DNA from: Rhizobium altiplani
GTDB taxonomy: Bacteria > Pseudomonadota > Alphaproteobacteria > Rhizobiales > Rhizobiaceae
Direction: 5' to 3'
DNA: 64,000 nucleotides
NCBI RefSeq assembly: GCF_001542405.1
Contig: NZ_LNCD01000123.1
Span: 2,501-66,500 of the forward strand
The position numbers were made by a program, and so were the translations under genes. Of this stretch, positions 1 to 9,380 are shown piece by piece; within the stretch, counting starts at the first letter, position 1; every line of letters begins with the position of its first letter. Below the pieces are notes generated by a model. That model was not told the origin of the DNA and searched no databases. It worked only from the letters and a program-made list of their open reading frames with translations.

Positions 1-1
1 G

Positions 2-2233
2 CTTGGCGAGACTGTGGGGGAAACGGTCGGCTATCGCATGCGGCTCGACACCAGGGTTTCCGCCAAGACCCGCATCGAGGTCGTGACCGAAGGCGTGTTC
101 GCGCGCATGATCCTCGAGGATCCGGAACTCTCGGGTGTCTCGACCGTCATCTTCGACGAGTTTCATGAACGCTCGCTGGACGCCGACTTCGGCCTGGCGT
201 TGGCGCTCGACGTACAATCCGCCTTGCGCGACGACCTGCGCCTGCTGGTGATGTCGGCGACGCTTGACGTTGCGCGCGTTGCTGCGCTTCTCGACCAGCC
301 GCCCGTTATCGAAAGCATGGGGCGAAGCTATCCGATCGACGTCCGCTACAAGGATCGGCCGGGCGGCGAACGCATAGAGGATGCGATGACGCGTGCGATC
401 GTCGACGCCCATGCCAGTGAAAGCGGATCGATCCTCGCCTTCCTGCCCGGCCAGGCGGAGATCGCCCGCACGGCGGAGCGGCTCCAAGGACGCTTCGGGC
501 CGGAGACACTGATTGCGCCCCTCTACGGCAACCTGACACAGAAAGAACAGGACGCGGCAATCCGACCGGCCGAAGGCGGGACGCGCAAGATCGTGCTCGC
601 CACCTCGATTGCCGAGACATCGATCACCATCGACGGCGTACGGATCGTAATCGATAGCGGCTTGCAGCGGCTTCCGGTGTTCGAGGCCTCAACCGGCATC
701 ACACGGCTGGAAACGGTGCGCGTCTCTCGCGCCTCCGCCGACCAGCGTTCCGGGCGAGCCGGCCGAACCGAGCCCGGCATCGCCATCCGCCTCTGGCATC
801 AGGGACAGACCGCGGCCTTGCCGGCTTTCACGCCGCCGCAGATTCTCTCCAGCGATCTCTCCGGCCTGGTCCTCGACCTTGCCCACTGGGGCGTTCAGGA
901 TGCCCGCGCGCTGTCCTTCGTCGACCAGCCGCCGGAGACGACGCTGGCGGAGGCGCGCGCGCTCTTGTTGCAACTCGGCGCGCTAGACAAGGACGGCGCA
1001 CTCACCGCGCGCGGACGGACGATGCGTGACCTTGCGCTGCCGCCACGTTTGGCCGCCATGGTGATCTCAGCCGGCGAGACGGGACAAGCGAGAGATGCGG
1101 CCGCCCTTGCCGTGCTGCTGACCGAACAGGGCCTCGGTGGTCCCGGTATTGACCTCGAGGAACGGATGCGACGCTTCCGGTCGGAACGAGGTGAGCGCGC
1201 GGAGGGCGCGCGCCAGCTGGCGGCTCGACTGGCCAAGGGTCTCGATGTCGCAAAGTCAACGGAACCGAGCCAGACGGGACGCCTTCTGCTGCACGCCTTT
1301 CCCGACCGAATCGCGCTGCAACGCGGCGGCAGAGGCCGATTCCTGATGGCGAACGGGCGCGGTGCGGAGCTGCCGGAAACCGAGCGACTTGCCGGCACCC
1401 AGATGCTCGTCATCGCCGACTTGACCGGCCGGGCGGCACAGGGGCGAATTCTGGCTGCAGCAGAGGTTTCGCGTGGCGAGATCGAGGAAGAGCTACCTGG
1501 CGCCATTTCCACCGACAATCAGGTCTTCTTCGACCGCCAGAGCCGGCAGGTCAGAGCCCGGCGCGCGACGCGGCTCGGCGCCATTGTCTTCGAGGAGACG
1601 CCACTGCCGCGTCCAACCGGCGAAACCGTCAGCCGCGCGCTGGCGGAAGGCGTGCGCGAGCTGGGGCTGGAACTGCTGCCCTTTTCCAAGGAAGCCATGC
1701 AGCTGCGTGAACGCATCGGCTTTCTTCATCGCAACATCGGCGATCCGTGGCCTGATGTCAGCGACCAGGCACTGCTTGCGCGGCTGGACGAGTGGTTCGT
1801 TCCCTACCAGACGGATGCCCGCGGGATTTCCGACATTTCCTCGTCTGCTCTTTCGAACGGGTTGATGGCGCTGATCCCGCACGAGCTGCAGCGGGATCTT
1901 TCCCGCCTCGCCCCGACGCATTTCGAAGCGCCGACGGGACAGCGGCATCCGATCCAGTACGACGGCGAGGAGCCGACTCTGACGATCCGCGTGCAGGAAC
2001 TCTTCGGCCTCAAGCAGCACCCGGCAATTGGAGGCGGAAGGCTGCCGCTGCTTCTGGAACTGACGTCGCCCGCGCACCGACCGATCCAGACGACACGCGA
2101 CCTGCCGGGCTTCTGGGCCGGATCGTGGAAGGACGTGCGCGCCGACATGCGCGGCCGCTATCCCAAGCACCCCTGGCCGGAACGGCCGGAGGACGCCCCG
2201 CCGACGACAAGGGCAAAACCGCGTGGTACATGA
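2..2233 (+). CDS. hrpB: ATP-dependent helicase HrpB, 5' partial
   Basis: A DEAH-box RNA-helicase-like protein of the HrpB family. The reading frame is already open at base 2, and the residues before the first possible start (GTG at 14) match family sequence, so the gene begins outside the window and the Walker A segment is missing. Visible here are the DEAH-type box (FDEFHER), the SAT motif (VMSATLD), the helicase C domain ending in an arginine-finger stretch (DQRSGRAGR), and the HA2 and HrpB-specific C-terminal regions. Full-length HrpB is about 820 residues, so roughly 80 are lost. Its cellular role is poorly defined. It is followed 27 bp later by actS. Confidence 0.93.
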   Translation, partial: LGETVGETVGYRMRLDTRVSAKTRIEVVTEGVFARMILEDPELSGVSTVIFDEFHERSLDADFGLALALDVQSALRDDLRLLVMSATLDVARVAALLDQPPVIESMGRSYPIDVRYKDRPGGERIEDAMTRAIVDAHASESGSILAFLPGQAEIARTAERLQGRFGPETLIAPLYGNLTQKEQDAAIRPAEGGTRKIVLATSIAETSITIDGVRIVIDSGLQRLPVFEASTGITRLETVRVSRASADQRSGRAGRTEPGIAIRLWHQGQTAALPAFTPPQILSSDLSGLVLDLAHWGVQDARALSFVDQPPETTLAEARALLLQLGALDKDGALTARGRTMRDLALPPRLAAMVISAGETGQARDAAALAVLLTEQGLGGPGIDLEERMRRFRSERGERAEGARQLAARLAKGLDVAKSTEPSQTGRLLLHAFPDRIALQRGGRGRFLMANGRGAELPETERLAGTQMLVIADLTGRAAQGRILAAAEVSRGEIEEELPGAISTDNQVFFDRQSRQVRARRATRLGAIVFEETPLPRPTGETVSRALAEGVRELGLELLPFSKEAMQLRERIGFLHRNIGDPWPDVSDQALLARLDEWFVPYQTDARGISDISSSALSNGLMALIPHELQRDLSRLAPTHFEAPTGQRHPIQYDGEEPTLTIRVQELFGLKQHPAIGGGRLPLLLELTSPAHRPIQTTRDLPGFWAGSWKDVRADMRGRYPKHPWPERPEDAPPTTRAKPRGT

Positions 2234-2260
2234 GCCCTAGCATGGCCCAAGGAATGTCAA

Positions 2261-3571
2261 ATGGTCGATACTGTCGAAAGTTCGTCGGAAGAGGATAGGC
2301 ACAACAGCAGGCGCCTGAGACTGCAGACGCTGGTGCGGCTGAGATGGCTTGCCGTCGGCGGCCAGGCCGTGACGGTGTTCATCGTTGCCTTCTGGCTGAA
2401 GTTTCCGCTTCCGCTTATTGCCTGCGGGTTGCTGATCGCGGCGCTGGCGGCGGTCAACTTCTACCTGATGATCCGCTACCCGCCGACGCACCGGCTCTAC
2501 CCAGGCGCCGCCTTCGCACTGCTCGGTTTCGATCTACTGCAGCTTTGCGCACTGCTCTTCATCACCGGCGGCCTTGCTAATCCCTTCGCCGCGCTCGTCT
2601 GCGTTCCCGTGATCATTTCCTTCGCATCGCAGCCGATCCGCTTCAGCACGGTGCTCATTATCATTGCGATGGTCTGCATCACCATCCTTGCCTTTTCACC
2701 CTTTCCCTTGCCGTGGTTCGACGGGGTCGAGATCAATGTGCACACGGTGATGCAGTTCGGCGTCTGGTGCTCGATCGCATCGACCATGGCCTTCGCCGCC
2801 TTCTATGCATACCGGGTCTCAATGGAGGCGAGCCAGCTCGCCGACGCGCTGGCGGCAACCGAACTCGTGCTGCAGCGGGAGAAACACCTTTCGCAGCTGG
2901 ACGGTCTTGCCGCAGCAGCGGCACACGAACTCGGAACGCCGCTTGCCACCATCAGCGTGGTTGCCAAGGAAATGGAACGGGAACTGAAGGATGACGATCG
3001 CTTTCGCGAGGACGTGCAACTCCTGCGGAGCCAGAGCGAGCGCTGCCGCGACATCCTGCGGCGGCTGGCGACGCTCTCGGCAGAGGGCGAGGCCCATCTT
3101 CGGCGGCTGCCGCTCTCATCCATGATGGAAGAGATCGTGGCGCCGCACAGGGAGTTCGGGATCAAACTCGAGCTCATCGAGAAGAGCCCGCGCAAGGGCG
3201 AGCCTATCACCGACCGCAATGCCGGCATCATGTACGGGCTCGGCAATCTGATCGAGAACGCCGTCGACTACGCGCGCGACAAGGTAACGGTCACGGTCGA
3301 ACACGATCTGAGAAAGGTCCGCATCACCATCGAGGACGATGGAGAGGGCTATTCTTCCGATATCCTGACCCGGATCGGCGAGCCCTACGTCACGAAGCGG
3401 CAACGGGAGGACCGGGCCGGTGGGCTGGGACTTGGCCTCTTTATCGCCAAGACGCTCCTGGAACGATCCGGCGCGTCGTTGGTCTTCGAGAACCGCATGC
3501 CGGAAGCCGCCGGAGCGCGTGTCCGTGTCGAATGGCCGCGCATGCTGATCGATGCGAATTCGACAAAATGA
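2261..3571 (+). CDS. actS: Redox-sensing histidine kinase ActS (RegB/PrrB family)
   Basis: A 436-residue membrane histidine kinase. The first ~190 residues hold about six hydrophobic segments and the RegB-type quinone-site motif GGLANPF (103-109). The H-box follows with phospho-acceptor His222 (AHELGTP), and a Cys at 262 in SERCRDIL corresponds by motif to the redox-active Cys of RegB. The ATPase domain has N, G1 and G2 boxes (GLGNLIENAVDYA, GLGLGLFIAK). In rhizobia and agrobacteria ActS phosphorylates ActR and controls acid tolerance, CO2/N2 fixation and respiration genes. actR follows 71 bp downstream on the same strand, which supports the assignment. Confidence 0.95.
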   Translation: MVDTVESSSEEDRHNSRRLRLQTLVRLRWLAVGGQAVTVFIVAFWLKFPLPLIACGLLIAALAAVNFYLMIRYPPTHRLYPGAAFALLGFDLLQLCALLFITGGLANPFAALVCVPVIISFASQPIRFSTVLIIIAMVCITILAFSPFPLPWFDGVEINVHTVMQFGVWCSIASTMAFAAFYAYRVSMEASQLADALAATELVLQREKHLSQLDGLAAAAAHELGTPLATISVVAKEMERELKDDDRFREDVQLLRSQSERCRDILRRLATLSAEGEAHLRRLPLSSMMEEIVAPHREFGIKLELIEKSPRKGEPITDRNAGIMYGLGNLIENAVDYARDKVTVTVEHDLRKVRITIEDDGEGYSSDILTRIGEPYVTKRQREDRAGGLGLGLFIAKTLLERSGASLVFENRMPEAAGARVRVEWPRMLIDANSTK

Positions 3572-3642
3572 CGCTATGGGCATAATGAAAAAGCTGAATA
3601 ATTGACTTATATCAGGCGGGGCAGCCGCCGGGATTGATAGAT

Positions 3643-4218
3643 ATGAACGAGCTTGACCACGATTCCTCCCTCGCCAATGCGGATCATATCGGTCCGGACG
3701 CCAGCTTGCTGATCGTTGACGATGACGGTCCCTTCCTGCGCCGTCTGGCGCGCGCGATGGAGACACGAGGCTTCACGGTCGAGACAGCTGAGTCAGTCGC
3801 CGAAGGTGTTGCCAAGTCCAAGAGCCATCCACCGAAATATGCCGTCGTGGACCTGCGGCTTGGTGATGGCAACGGTCTGGACGTAATCGAGGCAATCCGC
3901 CAGCGCCGCGACGATACCCGGATCATCGTTCTGACCGGCTACGGCAATATTGCAACAGCCGTTACCGCTGTGAAGCTCGGCGCGGTCGATTATCTGGCAA
4001 AGCCCGCCGATGCGGACGACGTCTATGCCGCCCTGACGCAGCGGGCGGGCGAGAAAGCAGAGCTACCGGAAAACCCGATGTCAGCCGACCGTGTGCGTTG
4101 GGAGCATATCCAGCGGGTCTATGAAATGTGCGAGCGCAATGTTTCGGAGACCGCGCGGCGGCTCAATATGCATCGCCGCACGCTGCAGCGGATCCTCGCC
4201 AAGCGCGCGCCGAAATAA
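3643..4218 (+). CDS. actR: Response regulator ActR (RegA/PrrA family)
   Basis: A 191-residue global response regulator, partner of ActS. The receiver domain has the acidic pocket (IVDDD, residues 24-28), phospho-acceptor Asp70 (AVVDLRLGDG) and the conserved Lys of the LAKPA stretch. A short linker leads to a C-terminal Fis-type helix-turn-helix (SETARRLNMHRRTLQRILAK), almost invariant in the RegA family. I start at ATG 3643; an in-frame TTG at 3634 would add three residues but is less likely. The gene ends 2 bp from the end of convergent mmcB, so there is no room for a separate terminator. Confidence 0.95.
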   Translation: MNELDHDSSLANADHIGPDASLLIVDDDGPFLRRLARAMETRGFTVETAESVAEGVAKSKSHPPKYAVVDLRLGDGNGLDVIEAIRQRRDDTRIIVLTGYGNIATAVTAVKLGAVDYLAKPADADDVYAALTQRAGEKAELPENPMSADRVRWEHIQRVYEMCERNVSETARRLNMHRRTLQRILAKRAPK

Positions 4219-4220
4219 CC

Positions 4221-4715
4221 CTAAATATCGTCGACTTCAAACGGCTTGCCGTTTGCCCATTCGGCCATCAGCAGGCGCTGGGCGGCTACGCGGGAGAAAT
4301 TGAGCGTCACGGATTTACGCGTCGCTGGCGCAAGGCGATGTTCGGGCGCCTCGCGGATCATATGCGCGCCGTAGCCATCCGATAAAAACAACCCGCAGCC
4401 CTCGGGGAAAATCTCAAGCGGAACATCCTTGTGCGTGGCAAAAAACAGCCGATCACAATGCAGGCGATAGTCCGGCCACTTGCGGTCGACGCGAAAGTCC
4501 TCGATCGAGGTCTTGATCTCGATGATCCAGATTTCGCCCTTCTCCGAAATGGTGATCAGATCCGCCCGGCGTCCGCTCGCAAGCGACAGCTCCGGCAACA
4601 CGGCGTGACGCATCTCATGAAGTAAAATCTGAGTCCCGCGCCGCACGAGCATAGCTCTGTCCGACTGCCGGCCGTCTATTAACGGATTGTTATTGTAAAC
4701 ACTCAAAATCGTCAT
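4221..4715 (-). CDS. mmcB: MmcB-family DNA repair protein
   Basis: A 164-residue protein of the MmcB family (formerly DUF1052), found in alphaproteobacteria. The core looks like a PD-(D/E)XK nuclease fold: an acidic residue in ASGRRADLITI followed by IWIIEIKTSIEDF, matching the D...E-x-K pattern. In Caulobacter MmcB acts with the ImuAB/DnaE2 translesion mutasome after DNA damage; that role is inferred here from family membership. It is convergent with actR. The start is ATG (MTILSVYNNN); the 180 bp to the next gene hold no other clear ORF. Confidence 0.85.
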   Translation of the reverse strand: MTILSVYNNNPLIDGRQSDRAMLVRRGTQILLHEMRHAVLPELSLASGRRADLITISEKGEIWIIEIKTSIEDFRVDRKWPDYRLHCDRLFFATHKDVPLEIFPEGCGLFLSDGYGAHMIREAPEHRLAPATRKSVTLNFSRVAAQRLLMAEWANGKPFEVDDI

Positions 4716-4895
4716 GGATAACCGTAGGTCTGGCGCGCGCGTTGTTGCAAAAAAACCATGCGCTTCTAATTTGCCGCTGCGTATTGATTTTGCCGCACTG
4801 CAACAGCTTGCAAAGGCAAAGTTAATCGAAAATAAACCATAATCAAAGATGGTTCAAAAGACCGTTTCCCCTTGCCCATTTCCTAAGAGACATCC

Positions 4896-5582
4896 ATGCG
4901 TATCCGCAATGCATTTCCTGTATTCGGCCTGATGGCGACGCTCGCTCTGGCCGGTTGCTCTTCGACTACCGAGAGCGCCTCCGTTGAAGACAAGGCCGTG
5001 CCGGGCCCGACCGTCCAGACCGCGCAGATCTTTGACGACGCCTATGGCGTGACGACGGATGCCGGATATTCGCTGCCGGCGATTCCGATCCAGAAGGTCA
5101 AGCCGCAGTTCCGCCGCCAGATCGTCTCTTACGAAACCACCGAGCGTCCGGGCACGATCATCGTCAACACCCGCGAGCGCTTCCTCTATTACATCCTGCC
5201 CGGCGGCAAGGCGATGCGTTACGGCATCGGTGTCGGCAAGCAGGGCTTCGCCTGGGCAGGCACGGCCTATGTCGCATGGAAGCAGGAATGGCCGACCTGG
5301 CATCCGCCGAAGGAAATGGCCGAGCGCAAGCCGGAAGTTGCCAAGTATGTCGAAGAGGGCATGGGCCCTGGCCTCAGCAACCCGCTCGGCGCGCGCGCCA
5401 TGTATCTCTTCAACGAAAAGGGTCAGGACACCCTCTTCCGCCTGCACGGCACGCCGGAATGGGCTTCGATCGGCACCGCGGCCTCCTCGGGCTGCATTCG
5501 TCTGATGAACCAGGACGTTATCGACCTCTACAGCCGCGTACGTCCGGGCAAGACGACTTCGAAGGTCATCGTTATCCAGTAA
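4896..5582 (+). CDS. L,D-transpeptidase lipoprotein (YkuD domain)
   Basis: A 228-residue envelope enzyme that probably makes 3-3 peptidoglycan cross-links or anchors proteins to the wall. The N-terminus is a lipoprotein signal with lipobox LAGC, giving a lipidated Cys at 21. The YkuD domain covers about residues 85-228. The upstream catalytic-site His is His184 (LHGTPEW) and the nucleophile is Cys200 in SSGCIRL; the common SHGC motif has Ser in place of His here. It is monocistronic and followed by a hairpin terminator shared with convergent glcB. Rhizobiaceae have many paralogues, so the exact function is not assignable. Confidence 0.9.
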   Translation: MRIRNAFPVFGLMATLALAGCSSTTESASVEDKAVPGPTVQTAQIFDDAYGVTTDAGYSLPAIPIQKVKPQFRRQIVSYETTERPGTIIVNTRERFLYYILPGGKAMRYGIGVGKQGFAWAGTAYVAWKQEWPTWHPPKEMAERKPEVAKYVEEGMGPGLSNPLGARAMYLFNEKGQDTLFRLHGTPEWASIGTAASSGCIRLMNQDVIDLYSRVRPGKTTSKVIVIQ

Positions 5583-5610
5583 GCTGTTGCCGAAATGGGG
5601 TATTAGAAAG

Positions 5611-5640
5611 GCCGCCGGAACATTGTTTCGGCGGCATTTT
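5611..5640. terminator. Bidirectional hairpin terminator between ldt gene and glcB
   Basis: A 10-bp stem (GCCGCCGGAA paired with TTTCGGCGGC, one G-U) closes a 5-base loop and is followed by ATTTTCT on the plus strand. It lies between two convergent stop codons and can serve both genes. Confidence 0.75.
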
Positions 5641-5654
5641 CTATTGATTTGTTC

Positions 5655-7826
5655 TTAGATAGCCTGCTTGCCCTTCAGTTCGAGGCGGCGGCGATGGAGG
5701 ACAGGCTCGGTATAGCCGTTCGGCTGTGCCCTGCCCTTCAAGACAAGATCGAGTGCCGCCTGGAAGGCGATCGAACCGTCGAAATCGGTTGCCATTGGCA
5801 CGTAGGCGGGATCGGATGCATTCTGCTGGTCGACGACTGCGGCCATGCGCTTCATCGTCTCGGCGATCTGCGCTTCGGTCGTGACCTTATGATGCAGCCA
5901 ATTGGCCATATGCTGGGCGGAGATGCGCAGCGTCGCGCGGTCTTCCATAAGTCCGACATTGTTGATGTCGGGCACCTTGGAGCAGCCAACGCCCTGATCG
6001 ACCCAGCGGACAACGTAACCGAGAATGCCCTGGGCATTGTTGTCGAGTTCACGCTGGATTTCCTCCGGCGTCCAATTCGGACGAACCGCTACGGGGACTG
6101 AAAGAATATCGGAGAGCTTGGCGCGCGCACGGTCCTTCAGACCCTGTTGAACGCGGGCGACGTTGATGCGGTGATAATGGGTCGCATGCAGCGTCGCAGC
6201 GGTTGGGGACGGAACCCAGGCAGTATTGGCGCCGGCTTTCGGGTGCGTGATTTTCTGCTCCAGCATCGCCGCCATCAGATCCGGCATGGCCCACATCCCC
6301 TTGCCGATCTGCGCATGGCCGGAAAGACCGCATTCAAGGCCGATGTCGACGTTCCAGTTCTCGTAGGCGCCGATCCAGGCAGCCTGCTTCATATCGCCCT
6401 TGCGGATCATCGGCCCGGCTTCCATCGAGGTATGGATTTCATCGCCGGTGCGGTCCAGGAAACCGGTGTTAATGAAGACGACGCGTTCGCGGGCGGCGCG
6501 GATGCACTCCTTGAGATTGACGGTAGTGCGCCGCTCCTCGTCCATAATGCCCATCTTGATGGTATTGCGCGCCATGCCGAGGGCATCCTCGACGCGCGAA
6601 AAGATCTCGGCAGCGAAGGCGACTTCCTCGGGTCCATGCATCTTTGGCTTGACGACATAGACCGAACCGGCGCGGGAATTCTTGCGCCGGCCATTGGGGC
6701 CGACGTCGTAGAGCGCAATCATGCCGGTGATCATGGCGTCCATGATCCCTTCCGGCACTTCGTTGCCGTCACGATCGAGGATGGCGGGATTCGTCATGAG
6801 ATGGCCGACGTTGCGCACGAGCATCAGCGACCGGCGATGCACTTCGAAGGGCGTACCGGTCGGGCCGCTGTACTCCAAATCGGGATTGAGCTTGCGGATG
6901 AAGCTCGAGCCACCCTTGGACACCTCCTCCTGCAGGTCGCCCTTCATGAGGCCGAGCCAATTGCGATAGACGACGACCTTGTCTTCGGCGTCAACTGCTG
7001 CAACCGAGTCCTCGCAGTCCATGATCGTCGTAATCGCCGATTCCAGCCAGACGTCGGAGATGTGCGCCGGATCGCTCTTGCCGATCGCGGTCGAGGCGTC
7101 GATGACGATGTCGATATGGATGCCGTTGTTCTTTAACAGGATCTGCGTCGGCGCCGCGGCATCGCCCAGATAGCCGGCAAAATGCGCCGCATCGGTCAGC
7201 GAAACATGCTCGCCGTCAGTCGAAGTGATGGCGAGTGCACCATCCTTGACAGCAAAGGTCGCGACATCCTTCCAGTTCCAGCTGTCGAGCGGAGCAGCGG
7301 TATCGAGGAAATTGCGAACCCAGCCGATGACCTTCTCGCCGCGCTTCGGATTGTAGCTCTTGCCCTTTTCGGCGCCATCGCTCTCGGGAATCGCATCGGT
7401 CCCGTAAAGCGCATCGTAGAGCGAGCCCCAGCGCGCGTTGGCGGCGTTCAGCGCATAGCGCGCATTCATGACGGGAACGACGAGCTGCGGACCGGCGATC
7501 GAGGCGATCTCGGGATCAACGTTGGCGGTCGATACCTGAAAATCGGAGCCTTCCGGCAGGATATAGCCGATATCCCGCAGAAACGCCTGGTACGCTTCCA
7601 TGTCGGTCGGCGCGCCATGCTGACGGTACCAATCATCGATTCGAAGCTGAAGTGCATCGCGCTTGGTAAGCAGTTCGCGATTGCGCGGAGCCAGATCGTG
7701 AACGATGGCCGAGAAATCTGCAAAGAACTTGTCGGCATCGATCTGCAGGCCGGGCAACGCCTCCTTCACCAGGAACTCATGAAGGACGGGTTCAACAGCA
7801 AGACCGTTTTTATCGATGCGGCTCAT
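5655..7826 (-). CDS. glcB: Malate synthase G
   Basis: A 723-residue malate synthase of the monomeric G type, condensing glyoxylate with acetyl-CoA to malate in the cytosol. The length matches the family (~720). Recognisable segments include the Mg/glyoxylate site region ([16 protein letters not shown]), [17 protein letters not shown], the [21 protein letters not shown] stretch and the C-terminal [16 protein letters not shown] region. Start is ATG ([12 protein letters not shown]). No glyoxylate-cycle or glycolate-oxidation partner is adjacent; 89 bp separate it from the upstream P450 gene on the same strand. Confidence 0.98.
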   Translation of the reverse strand: MSRIDKNGLAVEPVLHEFLVKEALPGLQIDADKFFADFSAIVHDLAPRNRELLTKRDALQLRIDDWYRQHGAPTDMEAYQAFLRDIGYILPEGSDFQVSTANVDPEIASIAGPQLVVPVMNARYALNAANARWGSLYDALYGTDAIPESDGAEKGKSYNPKRGEKVIGWVRNFLDTAAPLDSWNWKDVATFAVKDGALAITSTDGEHVSLTDAAHFAGYLGDAAAPTQILLKNNGIHIDIVIDASTAIGKSDPAHISDVWLESAITTIMDCEDSVAAVDAEDKVVVYRNWLGLMKGDLQEEVSKGGSSFIRKLNPDLEYSGPTGTPFEVHRRSLMLVRNVGHLMTNPAILDRDGNEVPEGIMDAMITGMIALYDVGPNGRRKNSRAGSVYVVKPKMHGPEEVAFAAEIFSRVEDALGMARNTIKMGIMDEERRTTVNLKECIRAARERVVFINTGFLDRTGDEIHTSMEAGPMIRKGDMKQAAWIGAYENWNVDIGLECGLSGHAQIGKGMWAMPDLMAAMLEQKITHPKAGANTAWVPSPTAATLHATHYHRINVARVQQGLKDRARAKLSDILSVPVAVRPNWTPEEIQRELDNNAQGILGYVVRWVDQGVGCSKVPDINNVGLMEDRATLRISAQHMANWLHHKVTTEAQIAETMKRMAAVVDQQNASDPAYVPMATDFDGSIAFQAALDLVLKGRAQPNGYTEPVLHRRRLELKGKQAI

Positions 7827-7915
7827 TCAATGTCTCCCAAGACCACGGCAGCTTTTTCATGCTGCCACTTTGCGCGGCTTTCATTCATAGTCAATTATGC
7901 AATAATTCGAAAGAT

Positions 7916-9328
7916 TTATGCCGCTACGGACAAAGACCGCGGCGTGACGCGCATCGGCAGGCCATTTTGCGGCTGCGTCGTCAGTTTCTGAACCGGCCAT
8001 GGCCTTGTCTTGTCCGTCATATCGAAGCGGAACCGGTGCATCAGCACGGCCAGAGCGATAACAGCCTCCTGCAGGGCAAAGGTCGCGCCGATGCAGACCC
8101 GCGGACCCGCGCCGAACGGGAGGAACTGGAAACGCCCGATCTTGGCGCGATTCTCCGGCAGGAACCGTTCCGGGATATAGGCGCGTGGCTTGTCCCAATA
8201 GAGCTCGTGACGATGGAGCGTCCACGGCATGATGAGAACGGTAACTCCGGCCTCGATCTCGACCGTTTCGCCTTTCGCATCGGTCCAGCGATCGGCGGCG
8301 ATGGCGGCGCGATTGATCGACGGCGCCGGCGGATAGAGCCGCAGCGCCTCCTCGAAGGCGGCGCGCGTGTAAGGCATCAGGTCGAGCCATTTTACCGGCT
8401 CGACATCCTGGGCCAGCACGCGATCGATCTCCTCCTCCATCGCCTCGCGGATGTGCGGCGTGTTGGCAACGCAATAGAGCGTCCAGGCGAGCGCCCGCGC
8501 CGTCGTTTCGTGGCCCGCGCCGATGAAGGTGAGAATATTGTCTTCGATCTCGTCGTTCGTCAGCCCGCCGGTTGCAGCCTGATCAAGGAGCAAGGTCAAA
8601 AAGTCGTCCGGCGCGGAGGCTCGATCGGCTTGCATACGCGCGAGCCGGGCATCCATGGTCTGGCGCACGATGTTTCGGAACTTGTCCAGCACCTTCTGAC
8701 CGCCGATGCGGGTGACGCGCGGAACCCATGAGGGCGCGCGCAGGAGATCCATCGGGTCGACGCGCCCCATGCGGTGGAGGAGTGCGTTTACATCGTCGGC
8801 AAAGCTATCGGAGGAGGTGACGATCTCGCCTGAGAACAGCGTATCGGCGAGCATGGCGAAGGTCAGTTCCGTCATGTCGGCGGCAATCTCGAAGACCTTG
8901 CCGTCTCTGCCAGCGGATTCGTATTTTGTCGCGTAGTCCTCGGACTGGCGAAGCATCTGCCCGGCGAAGCCATTTGCGTGGCGCGGCGTGAAGACCGGTG
9001 ATACCGCCTTGCGGGATCGCTTCCAAACCTCTCCTTCCGCCGTCAGCAGACCGTCACGCAGGATCGGGCGCAAGATGAGTTGGCGAATATCCGACATGCG
9101 GTAATTCGTGGCATTGTCGACGAGAACATGGCGGATCAAACCGGGATCGTTGACGATCAGGGTTCTTTCCCGAAAGAACCGTGTCTGGATCCACGGCAGC
9201 GTGTAGGAAGGCTCGCCCCAGAGCTCCAGCGGATTGCGCAGGATGGTGCGGATGATCTCAAGGCGGCTCGGTGGCACCGTGCGGGGCAACGGTGCCGGCG
9301 GCTCAAAGGGATCCGGACGCATGTCCAT
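7916..9328 (-). CDS. Cytochrome P450
   Basis: A 470-residue soluble P450 monooxygenase with all signature elements: the I-helix oxygen-activation motif AGHETTA (271-277), the ExxR pair Glu327/Arg330 (EEALRLYP), and the heme loop FLPFGAGPRVCIG with proximal thiolate Cys412. There is no N-terminal membrane anchor. No ferredoxin, ferredoxin reductase or fused reductase lies nearby, so electrons must come from a partner encoded elsewhere. The substrate cannot be predicted. The gene lies between glcB and the DUF1402 gene, same strand, with normal composition for the region. Confidence 0.95.
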   Translation of the reverse strand: MDMRPDPFEPPAPLPRTVPPSRLEIIRTILRNPLELWGEPSYTLPWIQTRFFRERTLIVNDPGLIRHVLVDNATNYRMSDIRQLILRPILRDGLLTAEGEVWKRSRKAVSPVFTPRHANGFAGQMLRQSEDYATKYESAGRDGKVFEIAADMTELTFAMLADTLFSGEIVTSSDSFADDVNALLHRMGRVDPMDLLRAPSWVPRVTRIGGQKVLDKFRNIVRQTMDARLARMQADRASAPDDFLTLLLDQAATGGLTNDEIEDNILTFIGAGHETTARALAWTLYCVANTPHIREAMEEEIDRVLAQDVEPVKWLDLMPYTRAAFEEALRLYPPAPSINRAAIAADRWTDAKGETVEIEAGVTVLIMPWTLHRHELYWDKPRAYIPERFLPENRAKIGRFQFLPFGAGPRVCIGATFALQEAVIALAVLMHRFRFDMTDKTRPWPVQKLTTQPQNGLPMRVTPRSLSVAA

Positions 9329-9380
9329 GAGAATTCAGCCTTTCGCGGAAGATTCTAAACTCTTCCCGGCAAGGCGGAAG

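Noticed and set aside
6147-7136. 329-codon open frame opposite glcB
   Set aside because: Shadow of glcB with no family features.
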